63,914 bases of DNA from Novacetimonas cocois. Lineage in GTDB: Bacteria > Pseudomonadota > Alphaproteobacteria > Acetobacterales > Acetobacteraceae. This document shows, in pieces, positions 17,697-26,718 of this stretch. The notes below the pieces were generated by a model. That model had not been told where the DNA came from, ran no database searches, and saw nothing but the letters and a program-made list of their open reading frames with translations. The DNA lies in assembly GCF_003311635.1 (NCBI RefSeq), contig NZ_QEXL01000005.1, forward strand, positions 122,288-186,201, read 5' to 3'. The position numbers and the translations under genes were made by a program. Position 1 is the first letter of the stretch. Each line of letters opens with the position of its first letter.

Positions 17697-19565
17697 ATGC
17701 AGCAATACGGTTCAAAGGTGCCGCGACATCGATATGGCGGGGGACTGCCGGGCATTGTGCTTCTGTCCTGCGCAGTGGGCCTGTTCGCCCCCGGCGGGGC
17801 CTCGGCCGATCCGGTGGCCGCCAATACGCCCGTGCCGCTTGCCCTCAGCCCGCCCATGGGATTCAACAACTGGGCCCGGTTCATGTGCGTTCCGCAGACG
17901 CCGCTCGACGGACGCAGCCCGCAGAAATACAGCTTTCAGGATTTCATGACCGATCAGGGGCGCGGCCTTGTCTCCACCGGGCTTGCGCGGGTGGGGTACA
18001 AAACGGTCGTGGTGGATGACTGCTGGATGCAGCGCGATGGCGACGGACAGCTTTACGGCGCGTCGCACTGGTCATCGCCGCGGCATGGCAACAGCACCCA
18101 GCCCGGCTTCGCACGAGACCTGACACCCTATGTCGCGGACCTGCATCGCATGGGACTGCTTGCCGGGGTCTATAACACGTCCGGCGCGCTGACATGCGAA
18201 CGCGTCCCGTCGGGGGAGGCCGGGCACCAGAACGACGACGCGCGGAAATTCTCCGGCTGGGGCGTGGATTTCCTGAAGCTGGATAACTGCGGCGCGCCTG
18301 AAACCAGTCTGGAGGGCCTGTTCGGGCAGATGGGGCATGCCCTTGGCGCGGCGACGGCGCATTCGGATCGTAAAATCCTGTTCGATGAATCCGCCCCGGC
18401 CGAATTCGGCCCGACGGATCCCCTGAAATACCAGTCCATGCAGTGGGTGCGCGGACTGGGGCAGATGTGGCGCGTGGCGCCCGATATCGCCACCACCCGC
18501 CTTGATGCGCAGGGCCATCCCATGGATGACCCGTGGGTGGTGCACGATCCGGCGCGCGCCAGTCTTGACGGGGTGTATCAGGCCTTTACCGATACGGTTG
18601 CACTGTCGCGTTATGTCGGGCCGGGGAACTGGAACGATGCGGACCAGCTGCTGCCCGGCGACAATGGCCTGACCACGGCGGAGGAACGCAGCCAGATGGG
18701 CCTGTGGTCCATCATGGGCGCGCCGCTGGTGCTCAGCGCGGATGTAAGGCGGATGGCCCGCGCGCCGGATGACCCGCACCTGAAACAGTCGCTGGCCATT
18801 CTGGGCAATCCCCGCGCCATCGCGATCGATCAGGATACGCTAGGCGCCGGGGGATATCGCATCCTGCGTGACAATCCATCCGATGACGCGGGAACCGACA
18901 TCGCGCTCAAGCCGCTGGCGGACGGCGGGTTTGCCTTCCTGGTCCTCAACAAGAACGCGCAGGCGGCCACATATGACCTGCCGATGTCGCGCCTGGGTAT
19001 CGAGGGGGGACAACAGTGCCCGCTGGCCCTGACGGATGTATGGACCGGCAAGGTCACGCATGTCGCCGCCAACGGGACCGTGTCGCTGCGCATGGAGCCG
19101 CACGACAACGCCATGTACCGCGTCGCACCCGCGGCCTGCATGTCGCTGAAGCCCAGCGGGCAGATCACGACCGTGCAGGCGGCGTTCGGCCGTCCGCCCC
19201 TGTGCGTGGATGCCAGCAGGGGGGATCACGTCATGACGGCCGCATGTTCCGCCAGTCCCGCACAGCAGTGGGTGCTGCCGGATACCCGCGCCGAAGGGCC
19301 GATCCACAACGCAGCATTCGCGGGCAAATGTCTTGAACTCGATACCGAAACGGGACAGGTCCGCATGGCGGCATGCCATGCGGGCGCGGTGACACAGACG
19401 TTCCGCTATCACCTCAATGGCACGCTGAGCGCTGCCGGATCATGTCTTGATGTCGCGGGCGCGGCCGTGAATTTTCCGGGCGAACGGATCATGACCGCCA
19501 AATGCATCGCATGGCGCGTATCGGAAATCTTTTCCGCCCCCCATCACGCAAGCCCTGCAGAGTAA
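17697..19565 (+). CDS. GH27 alpha-galactosidase/alpha-N-acetylgalactosaminidase with ricin-like C-terminus
   Basis: A 622-residue exported enzyme (signal GIVLLSCAVGLFAPGGASA). The GH27 start PPMGFNNWARF, VVVDDCWMQ and FLKLDNCGAPE (nucleophile Asp196) are clear; Asp263 in RVAPDI fits the acid/base position. At the residues that separate human alpha-GalA (Glu and Leu in CEWPLY) from alpha-NAGAL (Ser and Ala in CSWPAY) this protein has ESAPA (Ser232, Ala235), favouring alpha-GalNAc specificity. From about residue 495 there are repeats of the type CVDAS, QQWVL, CLELDTETGQV, CLDVAG, resembling a degenerate ricin-B lectin (CBM13) module. The ATG at 17697 has AAGGAAGG upstream. It is the last gene of the receptor-GH89-GH27 unit. 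Confidence 0.9.
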   Translation: MQQYGSKVPRHRYGGGLPGIVLLSCAVGLFAPGGASADPVAANTPVPLALSPPMGFNNWARFMCVPQTPLDGRSPQKYSFQDFMTDQGRGLVSTGLARVGYKTVVVDDCWMQRDGDGQLYGASHWSSPRHGNSTQPGFARDLTPYVADLHRMGLLAGVYNTSGALTCERVPSGEAGHQNDDARKFSGWGVDFLKLDNCGAPETSLEGLFGQMGHALGAATAHSDRKILFDESAPAEFGPTDPLKYQSMQWVRGLGQMWRVAPDIATTRLDAQGHPMDDPWVVHDPARASLDGVYQAFTDTVALSRYVGPGNWNDADQLLPGDNGLTTAEERSQMGLWSIMGAPLVLSADVRRMARAPDDPHLKQSLAILGNPRAIAIDQDTLGAGGYRILRDNPSDDAGTDIALKPLADGGFAFLVLNKNAQAATYDLPMSRLGIEGGQQCPLALTDVWTGKVTHVAANGTVSLRMEPHDNAMYRVAPAACMSLKPSGQITTVQAAFGRPPLCVDASRGDHVMTAACSASPAQQWVLPDTRAEGPIHNAAFAGKCLELDTETGQVRMAACHAGAVTQTFRYHLNGTLSAAGSCLDVAGAAVNFPGERIMTAKCIAWRVSEIFSAPHHASPAE

Positions 19566-19571
19566 CATGGT

Positions 19572-19604
19572 CACGGGGGCGGCGTCATCAGGTGCGCCCC
19601 CGTG
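19572..19604. terminator. Strong hairpin between convergent GH27 and ABC permease genes
   Basis: Perfect 10-base arms CACGGGGGCG (19572-19581) and CGCCCCCGTG (19595-19604) with a 13-base loop, placed between two convergent stop codons. It probably terminates both transcripts, although no long T run follows. Confidence 0.7.
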
Positions 19605-19618
19605 GATAGGCCGCTGCC

Positions 19619-20443
19619 TTATCCATCCATCACCTTGCGCATGCCCTCCCCAAGAAGATTGAACCCCAGAACCGCGATGGTGATCGCCAGTCCGGGGAAA
19701 AGGGAGGGAAGGATGTCGATCCCCAGATAGTTGCGGCCGTCACTCATCATCGCGCCCCATTCCGGCGTGGCGGGCGCCACCCCCAGCCCGAGGAAAGACA
19801 GGCTGGAGGCGCTGAGGATCACTGCCCCGGCCGTCAGGGTCGCCTGTACCAGTATGGGGGCCGCCGCGTTGCGCAGGATGTGGACATACAGGATCCGCCA
19901 CATTCCGGCCCCCAGGGTGCGCGCGGCCTCCACATATTCCGTGCGTTGCAGCGTGTGCGTCAGGTTCTGCGCCAGACGGGCATAGACGGGTATGGAAAAC
20001 AGCGAAATCGCCAGCAGCATGTTAAGGAACCCCGGCCCCAGCAGGCTGAGTATCAGCAGCGCCAGCACGATGCCGGGAAAGGCGAACACAATATCGACCA
20101 CCCACATGATGGCCTGTTCCACGGCGCCCCCCACCAGGGCTGCGACCATGCCCGCCAGCGTGCCCGCGATGCAGGAGACGAAAACGCTGATGCATACCTC
20201 CGCCAGGGAATAGCGGGCGCCGTGGACGATGCGGCTGAAAACATCGCGCCCGAATGCGTCCGTGCCGAACGGATGCCGCCAGGACATGGGCTGAAGCGTG
20301 TTATACAGGTCCTGCGACAGGGGATCTGACGGACTGATGACCGGGGCCAGCAGGGCCGTCAGCACAAGGGCTGACGTCAGGGTCATGCCCACCAGCAGCG
20401 AAAGCGGAAGATGCGCCAGCCAGACGCGCAGGGATGCGATCAT
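19619..20443 (-). CDS. ABC transporter permease, DppC/OppC type
   Basis: A 274-residue inner-membrane permease. It has an N-terminal helix (LLVGMTLTSALVLTALLAP), the conserved periplasmic text HPFGTDAFGRDVFSRIVHGAR typical of DppC/OppC, and the EAA-like loop AARTLGAGMWRILYVHILRN (about 170-189). It pairs with the DppB-type permease encoded upstream. AAGGAGG precedes the ATG. It is part of the minus-strand unit SBP-DppB-DppC; the ATPases lie in the divergent plus-strand unit. Confidence 0.92.
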   Translation of the reverse strand: MIASLRVWLAHLPLSLLVGMTLTSALVLTALLAPVISPSDPLSQDLYNTLQPMSWRHPFGTDAFGRDVFSRIVHGARYSLAEVCISVFVSCIAGTLAGMVAALVGGAVEQAIMWVVDIVFAFPGIVLALLILSLLGPGFLNMLLAISLFSIPVYARLAQNLTHTLQRTEYVEAARTLGAGMWRILYVHILRNAAAPILVQATLTAGAVILSASSLSFLGLGVAPATPEWGAMMSDGRNYLGIDILPSLFPGLAITIAVLGFNLLGEGMRKVMDG

Positions 20444-20457
20444 GACGGGATCCTCCT

Positions 20458-21378
20458 TCAGCTTTGTCGTCTTTTGGGATCAATGCGCGAAACAAGGATT
20501 TCCGCGCCAAGGTTGACCATGATGACAGACAGGACCGCGATCAGGGTGATCCCCTCGATCATCGGGTAATCACGCCAGCGCACGGCCTCGATCATCAGAT
20601 GCCCCAGCCCGGGCCAGCCGAACACGGTTTCGGTGACCACGGCCCCGCCAATGACGCTGCCTAGATTCATCGCAATGACCGTAATCACGGGGGGCAGCGC
20701 ATTGGGCAGCGCATGGCGCAGGCACAGCCGCAGGAGGTCGACCCCCTTGGCGCGTGCCGTGCGGATGTAATCGCGTGACAGCACGGCGATCATGCTGGCC
20801 CGCGTCATCCGGCCGATCAGCGCCATGGGCATCAGGGCAAGTGTAAGGGAAGGCATGACGAGGCTGGATAATGAATGCGCGCCCATCAGCGGCAGCAGCC
20901 CCCACCTGACGGAAAACCATTCCATCAGCAGCAGCGCGAACCAGAAATTCGGGATCGAGGCCAGCACGATCGTGGCCCCCATGAATATCCGGTCCCATAC
21001 GCCATCCACGAACATGGCAGCGGCAAGGCCACCGGGAATGCCAACGCCCAGCGCCAGCACATAGGCACTCAGCCCCAGCAGCAGCGTATAGGGAAAGTGG
21101 CGGGCGATTTCGCGGGCAACGGGCTGCCGCGATTCAATGGACTGTCCCAGGTCACCCCCCAGCGCATCATGGATGAAACAGCCATACTGGCGCAGGACGG
21201 GACGATCCAGCTCCAGCCGGTGGTGGATCGCATCCACTGCGTCCTGTGTCGCGGCGGGCCCCGCCAGCATGCGCGCCGGATCGCCGGGCAGGTGGCGCAC
21301 GGCAACAAAGACGCAAAAGGACACCACCAGCATGACAACCGGCAGCATCAGCAGCCTGTGCATGATGCGGGAATTCAT
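20458..21378 (-). CDS. ABC transporter permease, DppB/OppB type
   Basis: A 306-residue permease with the DppB hallmarks LPGDPARMLAGPAA (about 31-44), LGGDLGQSIESRQPV (about 72-86) and the EAA loop RTARAKGVDLLRLCLRHALPNAL (about 201-223, split motif). Its start overlaps the stop of the binding-protein gene (ATGA), giving tight coupling. It forms the membrane heterodimer with the DppC-type protein. Confidence 0.92.
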   Translation of the reverse strand: MNSRIMHRLLMLPVVMLVVSFCVFVAVRHLPGDPARMLAGPAATQDAVDAIHHRLELDRPVLRQYGCFIHDALGGDLGQSIESRQPVAREIARHFPYTLLLGLSAYVLALGVGIPGGLAAAMFVDGVWDRIFMGATIVLASIPNFWFALLLMEWFSVRWGLLPLMGAHSLSSLVMPSLTLALMPMALIGRMTRASMIAVLSRDYIRTARAKGVDLLRLCLRHALPNALPPVITVIAMNLGSVIGGAVVTETVFGWPGLGHLMIEAVRWRDYPMIEGITLIAVLSVIMVNLGAEILVSRIDPKRRQS

Positions 21379-22973
21379 GAATGTACGGGTCCGGCGGGGG
21401 CGTGCCGCAGCCGTATCGCGGGTAGCTGCGTTACATGCGTGATATCCAGCGCCCCGTCGGGACGCAGCATTATCCCCGACAGGCTGGCACGCATGCCGAT
21501 CAGCGTATCGCGGGTATAGATCAGCACGGCTGGCGCATCCTTCATGATTGTCTGCTGCACCGCCGTATAGATGGCGCGGCGTTTTTCATCGGACATTTCC
21601 AGCGCGCCTTCATCAATCAGGCGATCGACCGCCGGATCATGAAAAAAGCCGAGGTTGGCGCCCGCCGGCGCGGCGGACGTTCCATGAAAGAGGGGACGCA
21701 GCTGCATGTCGGGAATGAAGCCCGATGCCCATGACGCCAGCACGCCATCCAGACGGAGCGCCTGCTTCTGCGCGGGACCGGCGAATGCCTCCGCGGCATA
21801 GACGCCGCCCTCAAGCCGGAAAATCTCCAGACGGATGCCCACTTTTTTCCACATGTCCTGCAGGGCTTCGGCAATCGGTTCGTCCATGTCCTGCACCGCA
21901 AGGCTGAAGGACATCCCATCGCGCACGCCCGCCTGCGCCAGTAACATGCGCGCGCGTTGCGGGTCATATTGCGGATCAGGGGCGCAGTCGATGAAATAGG
22001 GCGATGTCGGCGGCAGGGGCGAACGGGCGGCCTGCCCCTGATCGCGTAGCAGGGCATGGACAAGCGCGCGCCGGTCGGTTGCGTAACCAAGCGCCTGTCG
22101 GATCCGCAGATCGGACCCCGCCGCCCGGTCCATGTTGATTGCAATCCAGTAAAGCGGGCCGTTCGGATCGTCATGGACGACAAAACGCGGGTCCGAAGCC
22201 GTCTGCCGGGCGTAAAGAGGCGGCAGGCTGCTGATGATGTCGCTGTCGCCGGTATGAAGGGCCATGTCCATGACCGATGGTTCCGCCGACCATGTCCATC
22301 GCACGTTTGCAATGCGTGGCGGCGTGCCCCAGTAATCCGGGTTGCGGTACTGCGTGACATATTCGGAACTTTTCCATTCCCCGAAACGGAATGGACCCGT
22401 GCCGTCCGCCTGCCGCGACAGCATGTCCCGCCCATACGGAGAGGTGACATAGGCCTGGCTGAATGACAGAAGCAGCAGGAAATCGGGATAGGGCTGACGC
22501 AGGCGGAAACGGACCGTCATGTCATCGCTGGTGGGCGCCACTGATTCGATCACCGTGCCGAAACGGCTGCTGCCCGCCAGTGGCGCGCGGTCATCAAGCA
22601 GGCGGCGAAAGCTGCGGACAACGGCGTCCGCCGTCATTGCGTGCCCGTCATGGAACCTTACATTGCGGCGCAGGACAAAATCCCATGTGATGCCCTGCGG
22701 GTCGTGGGTCCATGATGTCGCGAGAAGGGGCTGGATATTGCGTCGCGCATCGACGCTGACCAATCCTTCGTACATCGGGCCAAGCACGGAGGATGTATCG
22801 GTCGCAAGCTGATCGGCCGGATCCATGCTGCGTGGCGGTTCAGGCTGCATGATGCGCAGTTCATGGATGTCCGGGGGCGTGGCGTCCTGCGCGCGGGCCG
22901 AAACGCAGGCCAGCCAGCCCAGCCCCGCGACAAGGGCGGCATGCAGCGGTGGCAGGCGGGACTGGCGTTTCAT
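21375..22973 (-). CDS. ABC transporter substrate-binding protein, SBP_bac_5 (DppA/OppA) family
   Basis: A 532-residue periplasmic binding protein with a Sec signal (LHAALVAGLGWLACVSARA). The family fingerprint includes EPPRSMDPADQLATDTSS, MYEGLVSVD, WDFVLRRNVRFHDGH at about 95-109, and RQALGYATDRRALVHA in the second lobe. Although named for peptides, members also carry oligosaccharides, including the chitooligosaccharide-binding protein of Vibrio. With a ROK regulator opposite and an amino-sugar locus next door, an amino-sugar oligosaccharide or muropeptide ligand is as likely as a peptide. The start is uncertain between ATG 22973 and ATG 22994. Confidence 0.9.
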   Translation of the reverse strand: MKRQSRLPPLHAALVAGLGWLACVSARAQDATPPDIHELRIMQPEPPRSMDPADQLATDTSSVLGPMYEGLVSVDARRNIQPLLATSWTHDPQGITWDFVLRRNVRFHDGHAMTADAVVRSFRRLLDDRAPLAGSSRFGTVIESVAPTSDDMTVRFRLRQPYPDFLLLLSFSQAYVTSPYGRDMLSRQADGTGPFRFGEWKSSEYVTQYRNPDYWGTPPRIANVRWTWSAEPSVMDMALHTGDSDIISSLPPLYARQTASDPRFVVHDDPNGPLYWIAINMDRAAGSDLRIRQALGYATDRRALVHALLRDQGQAARSPLPPTSPYFIDCAPDPQYDPQRARMLLAQAGVRDGMSFSLAVQDMDEPIAEALQDMWKKVGIRLEIFRLEGGVYAAEAFAGPAQKQALRLDGVLASWASGFIPDMQLRPLFHGTSAAPAGANLGFFHDPAVDRLIDEGALEMSDEKRRAIYTAVQQTIMKDAPAVLIYTRDTLIGMRASLSGIMLRPDGALDITHVTQLPAIRLRHAPAGPVHS

Positions 22974-23050
22974 CGTGCGGCCACGTGTTACCATCTCGTT
23001 TCGATCTGTTCTGACTTATATCACATGAAAAACTTACTTGACGAACAAAA

Positions 23051-23075
23051 GATCAATCAATGATATAAATTGATC
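23051..23075. promoter_or_regulatory. Inverted repeat before the ROK gene (candidate operator)
   Basis: GATCAAT (23051-23057) and ATTGATC (23069-23075) are exact reverse complements separated by 11 AT-rich bases. They lie in the short divergent gap between the binding-protein gene and the ROK regulator, 25 bases before the ROK start, next to a TTGACG hexamer at 23038-23043. This placement suits autoregulation and control of both ABC units. Confidence 0.5.
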
Positions 23076-23099
23076 CTTACCCGGAATGGAGGGACATCT

Positions 23100-24221
23100 G
23101 TGTCCTGCCGGTCGCATGTGCAGCTGCTGCGCCTGATCAACCAGTTCGGCCCGTTAAGCCGCGCGGACCTGATCCGTATTTCGGGACTGAGCAAGGGCGC
23201 GGTTTCCATGGTGACGGCCGACCTGATGGCGCGCGGGCTGATTGAAAACCGCGATACCGTCCATGGTGGTGGTCGTCCCTCGATCCGTCTGGGCATTGCC
23301 GCCGACAGTGCATTTTTCCTCGGCATTTCGCTGGCGGACCGTCCGGTCATGGTGCTGAGCGACCTGCATGGCACGATACTGGAACGTCATGACATCACCC
23401 TGCCTGATCGGGTGGAGGATATCGGCCCCCATGTCCGGGACCTGATGGCGCGGGTCGCGCCGGGGGGAAGCGTGCCCGCGCGGCGCATGCGCGGCATCGG
23501 GCTGGCGGTATCGGGACTGGTGGATGACGGGGCGGGGGTCTGCGTGCGCTCCACCCTGACCGGGTGGGAAAATGTCCCGCTTGGTCCCCTGATTACGCAG
23601 GCATGCGAGGTGCCGGCCTATGTGGAAAATGACGCCAATGCGCTGACCGTGGCGCAGTACAGGTTTGGTCCGATGCGTGAAACGGCGTCCTTCAGCCTTG
23701 TTTCCGTCGGGCGTGGGATCGGGTGCGGCCATATGGTCGGCGGGGAACTGTTCCGCGGGTTTCGCGGGGGCGCGGGGGAAATCGCGCACGCCACGGCCGA
23801 ACCCGATGGCCTGCCGTGCCAGTGCGGGAAAAAAGGATGCCTCGATACCGTGGCGTCACTGACGGCCATCGCGCATCTGGCGGCCCGCGCCGGGCTGCCG
23901 GGCGATCTGGACGAACTGGAGCAGATCGCGGCGCGGGGGGACCTGCGGGCGGTGGAACTGCTGCATCGGGCCGGCAGCGCGCTGGGCCTGATGATCGCCG
24001 CGATGGTGCAGATCATGGACCCCCGGCACGTGCTGGTCGCACGGCAGGGCGGGGAACTGGCGGGGGTATACGGACGCGCCATGCGACAGGTGGCAGAGGG
24101 CAATTTCCTGCCGCAGCTTGCGCCGCGTCCTGAAATCATCACCTGCGATGTCACAGCCGACGCATGGGCGTTCGGCGCGGTCAGCGTCGCCGCCGACCGT
24201 TCACTGTTCCGGGAATTCTAG
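23100..24221 (+). CDS. ROK-family transcriptional regulator (NagC/XylR type)
   Basis: A 373-residue regulator with an N-terminal winged HTH (LLRLINQFGPLSRADLIRIS and GLSKGAVSMVTADLMARGLI) fused to a ROK sugar-binding/kinase fold. That fold shows YVENDANALTVAQYRFG, GRGIGCGHMVGGEL and the zinc-binding CQCGKKGCLDT near residues 240-250. ROK repressors sense sugars or sugar phosphates such as GlcNAc-6-P (NagC). The GTG at 23100 has GGAGGG six bases upstream, making it far better than the TTG at 23070. It heads the plus-strand unit ROK-M81-DppD-DppF-CutC and faces the binding-protein unit. Confidence 0.88.
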   Translation: MSCRSHVQLLRLINQFGPLSRADLIRISGLSKGAVSMVTADLMARGLIENRDTVHGGGRPSIRLGIAADSAFFLGISLADRPVMVLSDLHGTILERHDITLPDRVEDIGPHVRDLMARVAPGGSVPARRMRGIGLAVSGLVDDGAGVCVRSTLTGWENVPLGPLITQACEVPAYVENDANALTVAQYRFGPMRETASFSLVSVGRGIGCGHMVGGELFRGFRGGAGEIAHATAEPDGLPCQCGKKGCLDTVASLTAIAHLAARAGLPGDLDELEQIAARGDLRAVELLHRAGSALGLMIAAMVQIMDPRHVLVARQGGELAGVYGRAMRQVAEGNFLPQLAPRPEIITCDVTADAWAFGAVSVAADRSLFREF

Positions 24222-24237
24222 CAAGGGAAAACTGGTC

Positions 24238-25680
24238 ATGCGTATTGCCGTGGGCGGCATTCACATCGAATGCAGCACTTATAACCCGGTTCCGACCCGG
24301 ATGGAGGATTTTCGCGTCCTGCGTGGCGATGCGCTGTCGCAGGCGCCGTATTTTGCGTTCCTGTCCGATTTTCCGGCCCAGTTCATCCCGACGCTGCATG
24401 CCCGGGCCATTCCCGGCGGTCCTGTCGCGGCGGATACCTATCGCGCGTTGCGCGATGATTTCCTCAACAGATTGCGCGCGGCAGGACCGCTCGATGGCGT
24501 GTACCTGTCGATGCATGGCGCGATGTTCGTCGAAGGCATGGAAGACGCCGAAGGCGACTGGATCACCGCCACGCGGGCGGTAGTGGGCGGGGACGTGCCG
24601 ATTTCCGTCAGCTATGATCTGCATGGGAATGTGACGCAACGCATCATTGACGCCATCGACATGTTTTCCACCTATCGCACGGCGCCGCATATCGACGTGG
24701 AACAGACGATGCGCCGCGCGGTGACGATGCTGGTCAGGTCGCTTGCGCACGGGATACGTCCCTTTGTCACATGGGCGCCGGTGCCCGTCGTGCTGCCGGG
24801 CGAGCGGACCAGCACGCAGGACGAACCCGCACGCGGGCTGTATGTGCGCCTGCCTGAAATCGACGGACGGGAAGGGATCTGGGACGCATCCCTGATGGTG
24901 GGGTATGTCTGGGCGGATGAACCGCGGGCAACGGCCGCGTCGGTTATGACCGGAACCGATATCGACGCCCTGCGCCACGCGGCGCGGGAAATGGCCGTCG
25001 CATACTGGGACGCGCGCACCCATTTTGAATTCGGATGCTGGACCGGCACGATCGCGCAGACGCTTGATCGCGCCATGGACAGCGGGGCAGGGCCGGTCGT
25101 CGTGGCAGATTCGGGCGACAATCCCACGGGCGGCGGTGTGGGGGATCGTATCGACGTGCTGCATGCCCTGATCCAGCGTGACGCGCGCGATGTCATCGTG
25201 GCGGGAATTGCCGACCCGCAGGCCACCCGCGCGGCGTATGCGGCCGGAACGGGGGGGCAGGTCACCGTGGAGATCGGCGGCGCGCTGGACCCTGCCGGGA
25301 CGAAGCCGATCCGGATTTCGGGAGAGGTACGCTTCCTGCTGGACCATGCGGAGGAACGCGAACGACAGGCGGTCATCGCGGTGGGGGGGATCCTTGTTGT
25401 CGTGGCGGTGCGACGCAGGCCCTATCATAACATCGCCGATTTCACCGAGCTGGACCTTGATCCGCGCCGGACGCGCATTGTCGTGGTCAAATCCGGCTAC
25501 CTGTCGCCTGAACTGGCCCCGATCGCCAGCCCGGCGCTGATGGCGCTGTCGCCGGGCGCGGTGGACCAGCATGTCACGCGCCTGCCACGCCTGCGCAAGG
25601 TCCGGCCGACCTTTCCTTTCGATACGTCATTCACCTGGTCGCCCGTTGTCCATGCCTCGGCCCGCTGGAACGGGCGTTAG
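24238..25680 (+). CDS. M81 family metallopeptidase (MlrC-like)
   Basis: A 480-residue protein starting MRIAVGGIHIECSTYNP. The M81/DUF1485 signature is visible in YLSMHGAMFVEGMEDAEGDW, SYDLHGNVT and TYRTAPHIDVEQT, which supply the metal-ligand His and Asp residues. A C-terminal MlrC domain follows (VVVADSGDNPTGGGVGD). MlrC hydrolyses linear microcystin peptides, but most members are uncharacterised and often sit with Dpp-type ABC transporters, as here; cytoplasmic cleavage of an imported peptide or amide is the natural guess. The ATG at 24238 follows AAGGGAAA, 16 bases after the ROK stop. Confidence 0.87.
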   Translation: MRIAVGGIHIECSTYNPVPTRMEDFRVLRGDALSQAPYFAFLSDFPAQFIPTLHARAIPGGPVAADTYRALRDDFLNRLRAAGPLDGVYLSMHGAMFVEGMEDAEGDWITATRAVVGGDVPISVSYDLHGNVTQRIIDAIDMFSTYRTAPHIDVEQTMRRAVTMLVRSLAHGIRPFVTWAPVPVVLPGERTSTQDEPARGLYVRLPEIDGREGIWDASLMVGYVWADEPRATAASVMTGTDIDALRHAAREMAVAYWDARTHFEFGCWTGTIAQTLDRAMDSGAGPVVVADSGDNPTGGGVGDRIDVLHALIQRDARDVIVAGIADPQATRAAYAAGTGGQVTVEIGGALDPAGTKPIRISGEVRFLLDHAEERERQAVIAVGGILVVVAVRRRPYHNIADFTELDLDPRRTRIVVVKSGYLSPELAPIASPALMALSPGAVDQHVTRLPRLRKVRPTFPFDTSFTWSPVVHASARWNGR

Positions 25681-25683
25681 GCA

Positions 25684-26718
25684 ATGACGCCCGCCCGTCC
25701 CGTCCTGTCTGTCGAGGGGCTGCACATCCATTTCCATGCGCGGCGCGGCATCATCCATGCGGTGGATGACGTGACCTTTGACATCCAGCCCGGTGAAATC
25801 GTGGCGCTGGTGGGGGAATCGGGTTCGGGGAAAAGCGTGACCAGTCTGTCGGTCATGGGACTGCTGCCACGGGTCGGCCGCATCACCCACGGCCGCATCC
25901 TGTTCGGACCAGCGGACCAGCCGCCGGTCGATCTGGCGGGGGCGCCGGAAAAAACGCTGCGGCAGATACGTGGCGGCGGGATCGGGATGGTGTTTCAGGA
26001 ACCCATGACCTCCCTCAATCCCGCCATGACAGTGGGTGCACAGATCGCCGAAGCCCTTGTGCTGCATGCCGGCATGACGGCCGGGGCGGCGCTGGCCCGC
26101 GCGGTGGACCTGCTGGCCGCCGTCGGGATCGCCGCGCCGGAGCAACGTGTCGGCAGCTATCCCCATCAGATGTCGGGGGGCATGCGCCAGCGTGTGATGA
26201 TTGCCATGGCCATCGCCTGCCGCCCCGCGCTGCTGATCGCGGACGAGCCGACGACCGCCCTCGATGTCACGACGCAGGCACAGATTCTGGATATCCTTGG
26301 GCAGTTGCGGCGCGATACGGGAATGGCCGTACTGTTCATTACCCACAACCTGTCGCTGGTGGAGGCTTTCGCCGATCGGGTCATGGTGATGTATGCGGGG
26401 CAGGTGGTGGAGCATGGATGCGTGGCGGATGTGATGGGACAGCCACGCCATTCCTATACCCGCGCCCTGCTGGACTGCCTGCCGGTGCGGCATCTGGCGA
26501 CGCTGGGGGACGGGCCTTCCCCCATGCTGCCGACAATCCGGGGGCATCCGCCGGATCTGGCGCAACCCCGCGTTGGCTGTGCCTTTGCCCCGCGTTGCGA
26601 CATGGTCCGCGATGCGTGCCGCGCCGGACATCCCGCCCTGCAGCCGGCGGCCGAAGGGATGGACCATGTCACGCGCTGCATCGCATGGCGCGACATGGCG
26701 GGGCCGGTGGCATCATGA
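25684..26718 (+). CDS. ABC transporter ATP-binding protein, DppD/OppD type
   Basis: A 344-residue ATPase. Walker A is GESGSGKS (about 43-50), the signature is MSGGMRQRV (about 163-171), Walker B is [12 protein letters not shown] (about 183-194). The C-terminal oligopeptide-transporter extension holds Cys residues ([15 protein letters not shown]), as in the 4Fe-4S-type tail of OppD/DppD. Together with the next gene it energises the divergently encoded permeases. It begins 3 bases after the M81 stop. Confidence 0.93.
   Translation: MTPARPVLSVEGLHIHFHARRGIIHAVDDVTFDIQPGEIVALVGESGSGKSVTSLSVMGLLPRVGRITHGRILFGPADQPPVDLAGAPEKTLRQIRGGGIGMVFQEPMTSLNPAMTVGAQIAEALVLHAGMTAGAALARAVDLLAAVGIAAPEQRVGSYPHQMSGGMRQRVMIAMAIACRPALLIADEPTTALDVTTQAQILDILGQLRRDTGMAVLFITHNLSLVEAFADRVMVMYAGQVVEHGCVADVMGQPRHSYTRALLDCLPVRHLATLGDGPSPMLPTIRGHPPDLAQPRVGCAFAPRCDMVRDACRAGHPALQPAAEGMDHVTRCIAWRDMAGPVAS

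Noticed and set aside
26418-26714. Upstream extension of the DppF reading frame
   Set aside because: The stretch overlaps the end of DppD out of frame; the ATG at 26715 overlapping the DppD stop begins a normal DppF protein.
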